The notes under the pieces were generated by a model. The model saw only the letters and a list, made by a program, of their open reading frames with translations, was not told where the DNA came from and did no database searches. This document shows, piece after piece, positions 19,312-29,072 of a DNA stretch of 29,072 bases. A program made the translations under genes and the position numbers. The stretch lies in NCBI GenBank assembly GCA_000310025.1, contig FN649750.1:1727882-1756953 (forward strand). Direction: 5' to 3'. The DNA comes from Ectocarpus siliculosus (Eukaryota > Sar > Phaeophyceae > Ectocarpales > Ectocarpaceae). Position 1 is the stretch's first letter, and the number at the start of each line of letters is the position of its first letter.

Positions 19312-20395
19312 GATTTTCTTCCTTAGTCTATAGTGACCGTTGTACACATGCGGTGGCTGCTGTTATGCTCGGAAGATGCTGCAAAGGTCATAAGGTTATC
19401 GTCTCTGTCGCTTGGGCTGCACGCCGTGGAGATGCGCATTCCTCATTTTTTCTCTGTGCCGATATCCATGAAGAAAAGCAACGGCAGCACGGTTGAAGAT
19501 ACAGACAACAGACGGTCCGCCATACCCTTTTTTTTTTCTTCCCTTACATGCATGGATGGGTGGTAAAGCATCGCAAGCGTGTTGCTGCCTTACTTACCTT
19601 TAGTGTGCTGCGTAGTCGTAATTTGAGCGATAAGGGGTAGATGGCAGGACAACAATCTTATTTGCGTAGTGAGGTTTGACAACTGGTCGTTCGTGGAACG
19701 GTGCGCGTCTATCGCGACGGCAAGCGTATTGAGAAAATAGTTCGTCCGTGGTGCTTCTCGTCATCATTTTCTATTTCGTTGTCACTTCATACTTCATACC
19801 ACAAGTGATGAAAGAGAGTCTCCACAGTTAGTTCGGAAACGGCGACTATATTTGGTTTGTTGCGTTTGTTGTTGCTGAGCACACATCGGATGTCGTCGTT
19901 CGTTACAGCCTGCGGTGGGCCACAGGGACGAGAGTGAGTGTCTTCGGTTAGGGTCTCGAGAGTTAATTAATGCCTTCTCTACGCTTTCTTCTGTTGATCT
20001 ACGTAGTAGTAGCACCTGTCTCTTCTCGCCTATTATCGCCGTTGGGGTCCCAACAACATCGAACGTCAACCGCAATCCGTTTTTCTTCTTGCTGAGTAAG
20101 AGGCTATTTGTGTAGTACGTACCCGGCTGCTGTATGTGAGGCGATGGGCGCTGCCTCTTTACTTGAAGCAACGGGGGCATGGCCCCTATAATGTTTGCTG
20201 CATGCTGTGCTATGTGACAGCTTCCAGCGGTTCAGAGCGGCGACGGTGGTTTTCGTATGCTCTCTTTTGCCACCTCCCTGAAGCCTGTCGCGTCTGGCTC
20301 ACTTGTCTTTGTCGTCCCTTCTTCTTTTTCTTTTTTTTCTTAACATAGTCTATATTTTATTTTTCCGCTTGCTTTTTGGGGTCCGCCGGTCATCC
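19312..20395 (+). repeat. ~1.1-kb block Z, copy 1 of a diverged direct duplication
   Basis: Landmarks shared in order with 20926-22040 include GATTTTCTTCC, GTGACCGTTG, AAGGTTATCGTCTCTGT, ACAGACGGTCCGCC, TGCTGCGTAGTCGTAATTTG, TAGTTCGTCCGTGGTGCT, GGGTCCCAACAACATCGAAC, CTGAGTAAGAGGCTA and CCTCCCTGAAGCCTGTCGCG. Indels and stops occur throughout both copies, so no shared open frame is evident. No terminal inverted repeats, transposase or reverse-transcriptase motifs were seen. Confidence 0.85.
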
Positions 20396-20422
20396 GCCCA
20401 CCACCCATTAGTTCAGTTTTAA

Positions 20423-20451
20423 ATGTTGTTGTTGTTGTTGTTGTTGTTGTC
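20423..20451. repeat. (GTT)n microsatellite
   Basis: About nine uninterrupted TTG/GTT triplets lie between the two copies of block Z. Confidence 0.85.
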
Positions 20452-20925
20452 TTCGCATTAAAAACCGTTCAGATCTCTCTCTACCCAGTACCTTCATATG
20501 TGCGTACTGATCCAACACTTGACGCGGTCGATTCCCGTGGTCACAGGCTAACTTACCCTAAAGAGGTACGCTAAAACAAACTGGCCCCGAAAGGTCCGCA
20601 AGTCAATAAAAATCAACGACAGATATTCTTTGGAACGGGGTGTTTACTTGCCATCTCTATGCAAGTTTCACAATTAATTTTGAAGCTTTTCTGAAGCTAG
20701 TTGAAACAGTAGTGTCATCGTTCGATATCCGTTCGGTGAGGAATCAATCGCAAATCATGACCCGTCCCCGAGTTGTAGCAGCTTCCGCCTCCTGGGGCCG
20801 GCAAGAGTCGGCCTTCACTGCTGTACCTTGTCTGTTTCGCCATGGGAATGGCCGGTTCAAAGCGAAAGAGGGTCCTGCGTGCTGCGCGCCACCACCTTTT
20901 TTTTTTTGCGTTTGTTTGTTGTTGT

Positions 20926-22040
20926 GATTTTCTTCCTGAGTGACCGTTGTTGTACACAACATGCGGCTGCTGCTGTACACATACTTGCGGTTGCTGCAGT
21001 ATATGCTCGGAATGTGCTGAAAAGAAAGGTCGTAAGGTTATCGTCTCTGTTTTTTTGGGCTGCACGCGTTGCTCGCGTAGGCGATGCGCGTCTCCTACTT
21101 TTTTCCAGTGTCGTTGTCGGCAGCACAGTCAGTTGAAGAGACAAACAACAACAGACGGTCCGCCTTGTTTTGTTTTGCTGCATGCATGGTTGGTATGCAT
21201 CGGCACGCGTGTTGCTTCCTTGCCTTGAGTCTGCTGCGTAGTCGTAATTTGAGCGATAGGTAAGCTAGATGGCAGCACAATCTTAGATACTACGTAGTGA
21301 GGTATGATAACCAACAGCTCGTTCGTGCAGCGGTGCGCATCTATGGCGGACGGCAAGCGTATTGCGATAATAGTTCGTCCGTGGTGCTATGTAGTCGTGC
21401 TCTTTTTAGTTCTCACTTCCTACAACAAGATAGTAGTCCACAGCTCGCACACGGCGACTGACTATATTTGTTTGTTGTTGTGCTTGTTTGCTGTTGCTGA
21501 GCCGACATCGGATATCGCCGTTCGATACACAACGTGACATCATGTCTGACAGCCTGCGGCGGGCCAGAGGGACGAGAGTGAGTGTCTTCTCGACAGAGTC
21601 AATGCCTTCTCTTCTCGAGAGAGTCAATGCCTTCTCTTCTCGAGAGAGTCAATGCCTTGTCTTCTCTCCGCTCTCGTATTTTTGTCTACCTCTCTTTCTC
21701 TCTCTCTCGCCTTTCGCCGGTAGGGTCCCAACAACATCGAACGTCAACCAACCGCAGTCGTTTCGCTTTTTGCTGAGTAAGAGGCTACCCGTGCATCCGG
21801 CTGCTGCATGTGAAGCGATGGGCGTTATGCCAAGCAATGGACTTGGGCCCTACCTAATATTTGCTCCATATGTAGTGCTATGTGAGAGTTTCCAGCGGTC
21901 CGGAGCGAGCGGCGACGGTGCTTTTCTTCTATGCGCTCTTTTGCCTCCTCCCTGAAGCCTGTCGCGTCTGACTCGTTTGTTCTCGCTTCTTTCTTTCTTT
22001 TGTTTTTCATGCTTTTGTTTTTTGGGGTCCCCCGGTTCCT
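20926..22040 (+). repeat. ~1.1-kb block Z, copy 2
   Basis: Diverged direct copy of 19312-20395 with the same landmark order. It differs by an expansion at about 21583-21665, extra simple repeats, and several indels. Together the copies suggest a segmental duplication or two copies of an unidentified non-coding element. Confidence 0.85.
21583..21665. repeat. 25-bp tandem repeat, three copies
   Basis: AGAGTCAATGCCTTCTCTTC followed by TCGAG repeats three times at period 25, the last copy with a C-to-G change. It is an expansion inside block Z copy 2; copy 1 has only one equivalent near 19967-19985. Confidence 0.88.
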
Positions 22041-22341
22041 GTGTGCTCATCGGGCATCTTCTTGGTGTCTACCTTGATTGTTACCCGCTGCAAAAATCGA
22101 AAGCTTCAGACAGGCAACGCGACGATACTCGTCGAGATGCCATACACAATGAATTCATTGCTAATCTGTCTCAGACTCTTTTCTATGATGGAGATGGATT
22201 CGTTGTGTCATATTAAGAAGAATAAACATAAAAAAACATCCTGTCGTTACTCTATCGATACCTCACACCCACCCCTACTCACGCCGACGCAGACACAGAC
22301 AGGCAGACTCAGCTCTTTCGCCTGTGCTGTATCTGTTGTTC

Positions 22342-22517
22342 GTGCGTGCTGAAAAATGGTACATACAGCAGCAGCTTACCGCAGCAGGAGCTGCTTTTTG
22401 CTTGTTTGTACAGCTTTTCCTGCAGGGATGGCTCTTGTTGTGCGGCAAGTTGCATTGTTTGTTGTTGATGCGGACGAGAGGACGAGAGTGAGTGGTAGGC
22501 AAAAGCAGTACGTACCG
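22342..22517 (+). repeat. Block W, copy 2
   Basis: Recurrence of the 19040-19197 block: CAGCAGGAGCTGCTTTT, GGGATGGCTCTTGTTGT, GATGCGGACGAGAGGACGAG and GGTAGGCAAAAGCAGTACGT. Block W precedes Z in the first copy but follows Z in the second. Confidence 0.8.
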
Positions 22518-23483
22518 TGTTAAAGGGACAGACAGAGTGCCTACCGTGTGTATGTAGACGTTGCATTTCGTGATTCCCGAGGATCGGATGTATGTGTTGT
22601 TTTTTTATTGCGTACCCGCGTCCATCACGACCATTATTGCGTAGTGTGTCGGCTAATTAAGGTCCTTCCCGTTCGTGGTGTCAGCACACGCGCAACACGC
22701 GACTAAAATAAAAATATAAAGCTTGGGACTAGCAACGCCGACGATATTCGTCGGCTTGCTTTCAACAATACTAGACTACATACTACGTTCCTCCTCTACG
22801 GCAACCAGTAGTCTTTCATCTACAGAGAACATCTTGCCTCCGCCCGTTCTCTCTCAGCAGCAGCGCAGCAGCGGTATGTATGATGTCCATGTACGTAGAC
22901 AATCTCTTCAGAAAATGTCATTCTAGACCACTACTATTGAACGACGTACCCACACCCAAGACAGACATCAAGCAACGATTCCCCAAAACAGGGATACCTG
23001 AGCTTTGCAGATAGAAGGATATGACAATGATTCTGAGAGACATGGATCATGATCTGTTATCAGCGGGGGGGGGGATGAATGCAACAGGCCCCCCGGAAAA
23101 TGAACACGCCTTCGATGAAAGAAACAGAAAAAAGTCAAGCACGGGGAGGGAGGGAGACAAACACAGGGGTCCACCTCGCACAGCTGCCGAGGGACAGAGG
23201 ACTACACGCCGACGTAGCCCTTTCGAGCCCGTAGCACGAGCTTGCTCTGCCCCAGTCACGGAGGAGGTCGTCTCGGCGAAGAAGAGGAAAGGGACAAGCT
23301 TTTCTCTCCTTTGACGCAGCATATATTTTGCCCACAACCAACCACTGAAAAAAACATCAACAAGGCCACCGCAGACACCGCGCGCGCCATTCCTGGCATT
23401 GCTTTGGTGTGGCCGGAGACAGGAGCAAGGGGGGGGTACTGCTGCGCGTTGGTCGGCGGCGGGGGCGGCGGGGGCTGGCTGCC

Positions 23484-26400
23484 ATGGTTTCTTCCCGGCG
23501 AAGAATAACGGTCTGTGTGGTAGGTGCAATGTGCGCCTCGGCGCCACCAGCTGAGGGCTTCACCCCACCAGTCTGTTTAGGTGAGCCACAGAGAGCGTTT
23601 TGGGTGCGGGGGGTGCATGCGTAACACGCCACCTTGCATGGGCACCCTGTACACATTCAGGCAGAGAAGGAGAGAGGCAGGGTACTTGTTGTTTGTTGCG
23701 CATGGCAAAAGCGCAACGTGTTGTTGTCCATCATCCTCAACTCCTACTTAGATAAATTACATATAAAGGTCAGACTGTGTTTGAACCCGTCATTATTGCG
23801 GGCTTGGAGTCTGACGCAAACATGTGTGTACGCCAACCTGCGCTTGCTTCTTGATGTTTCGGGAAAAACAGCGCGTGTTTGTGGTGCGGGGGACGCGTTC
23901 TACTCCGCGGAGCGTCGATTAGCGGCGGCCTCCGGGGCAGGCAGAGACGGCGGCGGCGGTGGTAGGCGAGGGACGATGAGAGGGCGAGAGGCAGCTGCTG
24001 CGCCCGTTGCGCGTGGAGCGTTGCCAGCACCTCCTACAAGAAGAGGGTCGACAGCAGCAGGGTGGATGATGCAACGGCCCGCCGCAAGTAGGTCAGCAGC
24101 AACGAGGATGATGTCTGCCGCCGTCGCAGCAGAGCCAGTAGAAGAGCTAGACACGCTGCGGCCGCCGCCGCCGCCGCAGCAGCAGCAGCAGCAGCTCCCC
24201 GGGATGCCGTTCGACATGCGCGACGACAGCGAGTTCTACCTCGAGATGGAGCGAAAGAAGGAGGCCGGACCAACGTACACTAGGGACAGCGACATGGTAG
24301 GCCTCGGAAAGGTTTCCACAAGAAAGACGGCGAAGCGGGACGGCAGCGGCGGCGGCGGAGACGCCCTCGCCTTCTACCTCCGCACCGTCGCCAAGGTGGA
24401 CCTCCTCAAGCCCCACGAAGAGATAGTGCTCGGGCGGCAGATCCAGAAGGGCGTTTCCTATGAGAACACCCGGGATCACCTCCAGCTCATGCGCGGCTAC
24501 GAGCCTTCCGAGGAGGAGTGGGCGGTAGCTCTCGGCATGGACCGGGAGGAGCTGGTGAAGGAGCTCAGCAGGGCGAGCAAGGCAAAGATGGCCATGCTGG
24601 CCGCGAACCTGAGGCTCGTCGTCAGCGTCGCCAAGCGGTACCGCTTCCAGAAGCTGAGCTTCCAGGACCTTATACAGGAGGGGACGTTCGGCCTCGTGAA
24701 GGCGGCGGAGAAGTTTGACCCCGAGAGGGGGTTCAAGTTCTCCACCTACGCCACGTGGTGGATCAAGCAGAGCATCATGCGGGGCATCGCCGACCAGGTG
24801 TGTATGTGCTTGTGGGTCCCCCCGTATGTGTATGTGTGTGTGTGTTTTTTTTTATCCCAGGGTGGGTGCACACAACACCACCACAGCCGCTGTAAGTGCT
24901 GCTGTACTCCTGGATGTTGAGAAATTGCTGTGGCAGGTTGTCGTGCGTCGTCCATGATTCCCAGAAATTCATTCGTTTGCTTGCTGCGGGGTGGTGCAAC
25001 CAAATTTGTATGCTAAAGAGCATGTCATTTCTCTTTGTGTGCGAGGTATGCGTACCTCCGGCTAATCCAAGAAACGGCAGAGGTCTATCTACAGTGTATC
25101 TGTGCATACAGCCTTGCACATGTTTTAATCAAGCAGGTCGCGGAGGTGGTGTTGGACAGCACTGCTGCTGCGGCTGATCTCTTGTGTTTGTGTGATTTAA
25201 AGCCTAGATAGTTCACAGAGCGCAACCGCAGTCGATGGAGCGTTAATTGCGAATCTCTACGCTTGCGGTTAGCAAGGTGCCCTCACGATGAGCAACGACG
25301 ACGCAGCTACGGGCACGCGTAGAATAACGTGAACCGCAAATGTAGTCAGGGTTATTTCTGGTGTCTTGTGACCACAAGAGAGAGTTGGTGGAAAGGAAGC
25401 CGGCCAGATGAGAGGGGCTTAAGCGGACAGGTATCGGCCATCGACGCCACGGAAGCACCTCATCTCAGACAGAAGAACAGAGAAGTCTTCGATGAGTCGG
25501 GTCGGAGAGATGCATCGCTTCTTGCTGCAGATGGTCAAGTAGTAGTCGGCGTGTTGCTGTAGGGAACTACACCGCAACATGGTTGCCCTGTAAGAACTGC
25601 ACCGTTAGTCACACTGCAGCGTTGATTTGCCCATAAACCGCAATCGTCCCCGATTTGAGAAAGAGTTTGCTGTTGTGACACTTGTAGACTTTGTCCCATG
25701 TTCTTGAAGCGGGAAAAAGTGTCCTAATAGTTATCTCCCCCCCTACTCAGCATTGTTTTTACATTCTGCGGGGCATCACGCTTTGAAAAGCATGGTGTTC
25801 CTTGAGTCGGTCGATGTTGCCCGCATGCATTGCTAACATCTGTAGCCGGGGTCGAATTCGGCGGCAGGTGTCGTCTCGACCGGTGTTTGTTTGCCTCTCA
25901 TGCTTTGGGAGGAATCCAAGCAACTTGTATGTGTGTAACACCTTCCTTTCTTTTCTTGGCGCATCTGTAGGTGTGTTGCAATGGGAGGGGGGGTGCACCG
26001 GTGTTTTGGAGGTTGCTAAGAGTTGCGGCTTTGCGCCGAGTGATGTGTATTGTTGTCGCCGACACTACCGTGTTGAAAGCTGTTTTCACGGGCTTTGTTC
26101 GGTTTTGCTACAGATGACGAGCAGCTTGTTTTTTGTTTTGCGTTTCGGGTCGGATGTGCTGAGTGCAATGCGCACACCCAGGTCAGCGTGCTGGTGCAGG
26201 CCGCACGTGTCTTTGCTTCTCGCCCCCACGCCCCGAACGCGGTACCTTCAAAGTCTGTTTGCATTCTCCATGGTCGTTCACGCGAATAACTGTACTGGCA
26301 ACATCATGGGGTCACATGTGTTGTCTTGTTCAACAGTGCACCGCAGTGAACTGCGTGGGCATCTACCCCCCCGTCCCGTCAACCCCCCGTCCCGGTGTTC

Positions 26401-28158
26401 TCATGTTCAATGACGTACGCAAACCAAGAAATGACTTGGCGGGTGCCGCGCGGGTGCCGCGAGTAAACGTTGTGACCGGTGCCCCTCCCTCCCCCATGGT
26501 ATTCCACTTGACTCGCAGCCTCGGGTACTGCTGTTGGTGGCTTGCCCCCTCCCCTTGTGGTGTTCCCCCCCTCGTGGATGCCAATAGCTCCATCCCCTCG
26601 TGCAGAGTGTAGCGTGACTTTCTGAACCCATCGGTATCTGAGTCCACTTTTGTTTCCTCCGTTCCTTGATGTACCTTTCTTGGGTAAGTTGGCCTGTGAC
26701 CACGAAAGACCTCCTCGTCAGCCAGACCAGTACAGATGTTACAAGGTACTGAGCGGAGACCGGAATGGTTTTTATTGTGCAGACAGCCACTACGACAATT
26801 TCCGCCGATCCTCACCGCCACCCCCGCCGCCGCCTGTCTATCCTCGTGTTTTTCTTTCTGGCCTCGCGCCGCAGAGCCGAATTATCCGGCTGCCGGTGCA
26901 CGTGCACGATTTCCTCAACCGGGTCCGCAAGGCCACGCTCGAGATGACGGATAAGAACGGAAAGCTTCCCACCGACGATGAGCTTGCCGAGCATCTGGAG
27001 GTTTCGGCGGTTAGAATTCAGGTCCGTTTATCATTTTGATTCACTCTGAGGTATAGTCGTAGTCCCGGTTTAACGGCCACTGTTAATAGTGTCACAAAAC
27101 GTTATATTACTATGGAGGGCATCGCCGCTAGGCCGGATTGGCAGTGATGTATTTTGTTGTTTGGCTACCGAGGTGCAGCAGTGCCACGAAATTGTGGGAC
27201 CACTATTCAGGGCATCCTGCTTAGCGGGGAACCGCTGACCCGCGACCGCGACTGTGGAGCATGGAAGAAAAGATAGAAAAATATCGAAAGCAGTCCCAGC
27301 TGTAGCCCCCCCTGGGTTTTCGTCGCTTGGCAACGACGTTGTAAAACAAGCCCCCCACTCGGTGTTTGCCATCGGGATTGGGTTTTCGTCGCTTGGCAAC
27401 GACGTTGTAAAAGAAGCCAATTCACTTCGTGAACTCGGCAACCAGGTTACCGTTTTTTTTTTTACCTCGGTTTTTTTTTTTTTTGGCGGTAACCATAATG
27501 GTGGTCGAGTAGATCATGTTGTGCGGGGTCGAGAAACCTCACTCCGCGCAACGGGGGATGATCGCACCACGTTGTGTTAAAATGGTCAAGCTTCCTCGAG
27601 GCAGTTACACAGTGCTTACAACTGTCTCTGGAAGTGAAAGCACCAGAAAATAAATTAAGTCATACGTAGCTGTCATCCGTACGCAAGGAAGTAAGCACAA
27701 GATGCCGAACACCCTTAGCAGGATGCAGCTCACCCTTCATGCGACTCGCCAAATACCTCACGGCGCTTCGCGCTTGGTGATGTGAGAGCCTGGTCCGGTG
27801 AGAACCCGGCGTGCTCCGTCCCGGCTTTGTAGGGATGCGAGGTCAATGGTCAAACGACTACGGCATGCACGACTATGAGTACACCCCCCCCCCCCTCCAA
27901 CTACCAAAACGCCTCCCTCATTCCTTCCCTTCGCAAACCCCGGCCTTGCAGTACTACCGCGACGCCGCTCAGGCGACCCTGAGCATGGAGGCCCCTCGGA
28001 ACATCGCTTCCAAGACTTCAACCTCCCCTGGCAAGAAGGTGGAAATGGGGCAAGGTGTCTCTGGTCCGGAGAAGACTCCCGACAAGCAGGCGCAGAGCGA
28101 TGTCATGAAGCAGAAGGTCACGGAGCTGCTGATGACGTTGAGCATCAGGGAGCAAGAG
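23484..28158 (+). CDS. Sigma-70 family RNA polymerase sigma factor, predicted plastid-targeted (3' partial, region 4 beyond window)
   Basis: Exons 23484-23580, 23872-24797, 26875-27021 and 27952-28158 give 459 residues with consistent phases (1, 0, 0, 0). Donors are gtgagc, gtgtgt, gtccgt and gtgcgt, and acceptors are AG. Residues 1-32 are a signal peptide (MVSSRRR, core [13 protein letters not shown]) with GFTPP at 25-29, predicting plastid import. Residues 33-194 are low-complexity (Ala/Gly/Gln/Pro). Region 1.2 is at 195-226 ([20 protein letters not shown]), followed by a charged linker. Region 2 is at about 278-341, with DLIQEG and [17 protein letters not shown]; the -10-contact Gln332 and Arg336 are conserved. 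Region 3 begins [14 protein letters not shown] and runs through exon 4, ending SIREQE. In the paralogue the next exon encodes the RYGLDG/helix-turn-helix of region 4. Nothing like it is found from 28159 to 29072, so that exon should lie beyond the edge. It is the more conventional of the two sigma factors here, a likely primary-type plastid sigma for PEP. Confidence 0.88.
27314..27412. repeat. Two identical 33-bp repeats, period 66, in sigma intron 3
   Basis: GGGTTTTCGTCGCTTGGCAA followed by CGACGTTGTAAAA occurs identically at 27314-27346 and 27380-27412. The unit holds a small hairpin (CGTCG, loop, CGACG). It lies in intron 27022-27951 of the plus-strand sigma gene. Confidence 0.9.
27731..27896 (-). 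repeat. Dispersed SINE-like repeat, longest copy, ending in poly-C just before a sigma exon
   Basis: Read on the minus strand it runs from poly-G through GTCGTGCATGCCGTAGTCGT, TTGACCTCGCATCCCTACA, AAGCCGGGACGGAGCAC, GGGTTCTCACC, CTCACATCACC and GTGAGGTATTTGGCGAGTCG to GCATGAAGGGTG. It is the reference copy for the family. Its poly-C end (27884-27896) starts a C/T-rich stretch leading to the acceptor at 27950-27951 of sigma exon 4. Confidence 0.82.
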
Positions 28159-29072
28159 GTGCGTTCACACACGTGTGTGTGTGTGTTTTTTTTTTTTCTC
28201 GCATCGACCGCCCTCTAGCTGACGGGCTGATGAAAAGACGTCAGTCCCAGTGCGGTTGAAAAATGGTTCCATAGGTCAGCATGATATATAACTCCGTGAG
28301 GGGGCGTCATGCGGGAGGCTATTCTACGGACGGTTAGTTGTTATGGAGGCATTTTCAGATTTGGAATACCGATTTTTACGCCTTTTACGTCCAAATCCAA
28401 ACGAGGCCACAGGGGTTGTGCGCACTTCGCTAGAAAAGCACACAAACGCGCTTTGGCACTCAGTACTTGCCTCACAGAGACCTGTTGGCATTCAAACCTT
28501 CGAGGCCGCACAGTGCGTTTGTTGTGAGCCTCTTGGAGCCGAGTTCGGGGAGCTGGGGTGCGGTGTGTTTCATCATTCTTGTTCAAAAAGGAATATTCCA
28601 GTTCGAAAATATTGAACTATTCTGGTTGGAATTAATTCCTCATGAATTCCAAGCTAGAACTGGTTGAAATTCCCAACTTGAAATGGTGAATATGCTTTCA
28701 TATCCGAGGCAGTCTCGCGCATGATTTCCACTCTAATTTAGCTGCCCAAACTTGCTCCGAGAAGTTCACAGCAGTGGAGTGTACAGCCTTGACGGTTTTG
28801 GTAACAAGCAGGCCTCTGTGAGGCGAGGCCATAGTGACGATGTGCCTTGGTGCGCCTGCTTGCTTTCCAGTACGCAGAACTTCCGCTATTTGGGGGTGGT
28901 AGGGCATTTTCTGTCGATCCCCCGGATGCCGAATCGGGAGTAATTTCCATAACATGCCTACGGATTACATGCAGAAACGGTAGCGACAGAAGAAGCGCGT
29001 GTGTGTTTTGTAGAGGGAAGGGGAAGGCTAAGTGTTGATCGATGCGAACAAAAAGGATGGAGATTTCGCCCA
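28159..29072. other. Start of the last sigma intron; no exon recognised
   Basis: It begins with the donor gtgcgt, then a (GT)n/poly-T stretch (about 28173-28200) typical of introns in this window. No region-4 sigma exon or other domain could be found on either strand. About 28585-28690 is AT-rich and dense in palindromic motifs such as GGAATATTCC and GGAATTAATTCC. Confidence 0.55.

Larger units (their letters stand above)
17567..23483. other. Gene-poor, repeat-built region between MPDU1-like gene and second sigma gene
   Basis: No open frame here shows a recognisable domain, and the open frames present are short and overlap simple repeats. 17567-18670 probably holds the MPDU1-like 3' UTR and unique sequence. 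From 18671 to about 22520 the DNA is a mosaic of duplicated blocks, described separately. 22520-23483 is mostly unique and should contain the promoter and 5' UTR of the plus-strand sigma gene. Confidence 0.6.

Noticed and set aside
17567-23483. Search for a transposase, reverse transcriptase, or CRISPR-like array in the repeat-rich region
   Set aside because: Repeat spacings are irregular, units are diverged, and no enzyme motifs are visible in any frame. The genome is eukaryotic, so a CRISPR array is not expected.
23634-23871. Possible upstream start of the plus-strand sigma gene at the ATG at 23634
   Set aside because: The frame is open but has no resemblance to the paralogue before 23872. 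The exon at 23484-23580 joined to 23872 reproduces the paralogue's targeting peptide and phase.
28159-29072. Region-4 exon of the plus-strand sigma gene within the window
   Set aside because: No frame encodes anything like RYGLDG or the TRERVRQIE helix; the exon must lie to the right of the window or be lost.

Overview
This is a nuclear genome window from an intron-rich eukaryote. It is most likely a stramenopile alga, and a brown alga (Ectocarpus-like) fits best. Four observations support that. Small exons are separated by GT-AG introns of about 0.3-2 kb. Introns are full of GT/T, CT and poly-C tracts. Coding exons are GC-rich. Two nuclear sigma-70 genes start with a signal peptide followed by a Gly-Phe-Xaa-Pro-Pro motif, as in the bipartite plastid-targeting peptides of algae with red-derived secondary plastids. 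The species itself is inference; no marker gene is present.

Layout, left to right. (1) 882-3714, + strand: the last four exons of an Hsp110/HSPA4-type chaperone; its 5' part lies outside the window or is not visible. (2) 3715-6624: a gene-poor gap between convergent genes, holding a dispersed-repeat fragment and a 36-bp tandem repeat. (3) 6625-11685, - strand: a complete six-exon sigma-70 gene, about 851 aa, predicted plastid-targeted, with a roughly 290-residue C-terminal extension beyond region 4. (4) 11686-13655: an upstream region with a ~144-bp tandem duplication. (5) 13656-17566, + strand: a four-exon PQ-loop membrane protein of the MPDU1 (dolichol-phosphate-mannose utilisation) family, with three ~190-bp tandem units in its last intron. 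(6) 17567-23483: about 5.9 kb with no convincing gene, built largely of diverged duplicated blocks. (7) 23484 to beyond 28158, + strand: a second sigma-70 gene, paralogous to the first, with four exons visible; the region-4 exon must lie past the right edge.

The most notable content is the divergent (head-to-head) pair of paralogous sigma genes flanking the MPDU1-like gene. They share a homologous targeting exon and four intron positions with identical phase. They differ in one intron, in the -10-recognition residues of region 2.4, and in the long C-terminal tail of the minus-strand copy. Both should serve the bacterial-type plastid RNA polymerase, possibly at different promoters. A dispersed repeat family of up to ~165 bp, with homopolymer G/C at one end, occurs in at least six places, five of them inside introns. 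In two introns its C-rich end lies just upstream of a splice acceptor.

Exon boundaries were read by eye from splice consensus, reading-phase continuity and family resemblance. Every junction listed keeps the reading frame, but transcripts were not available.
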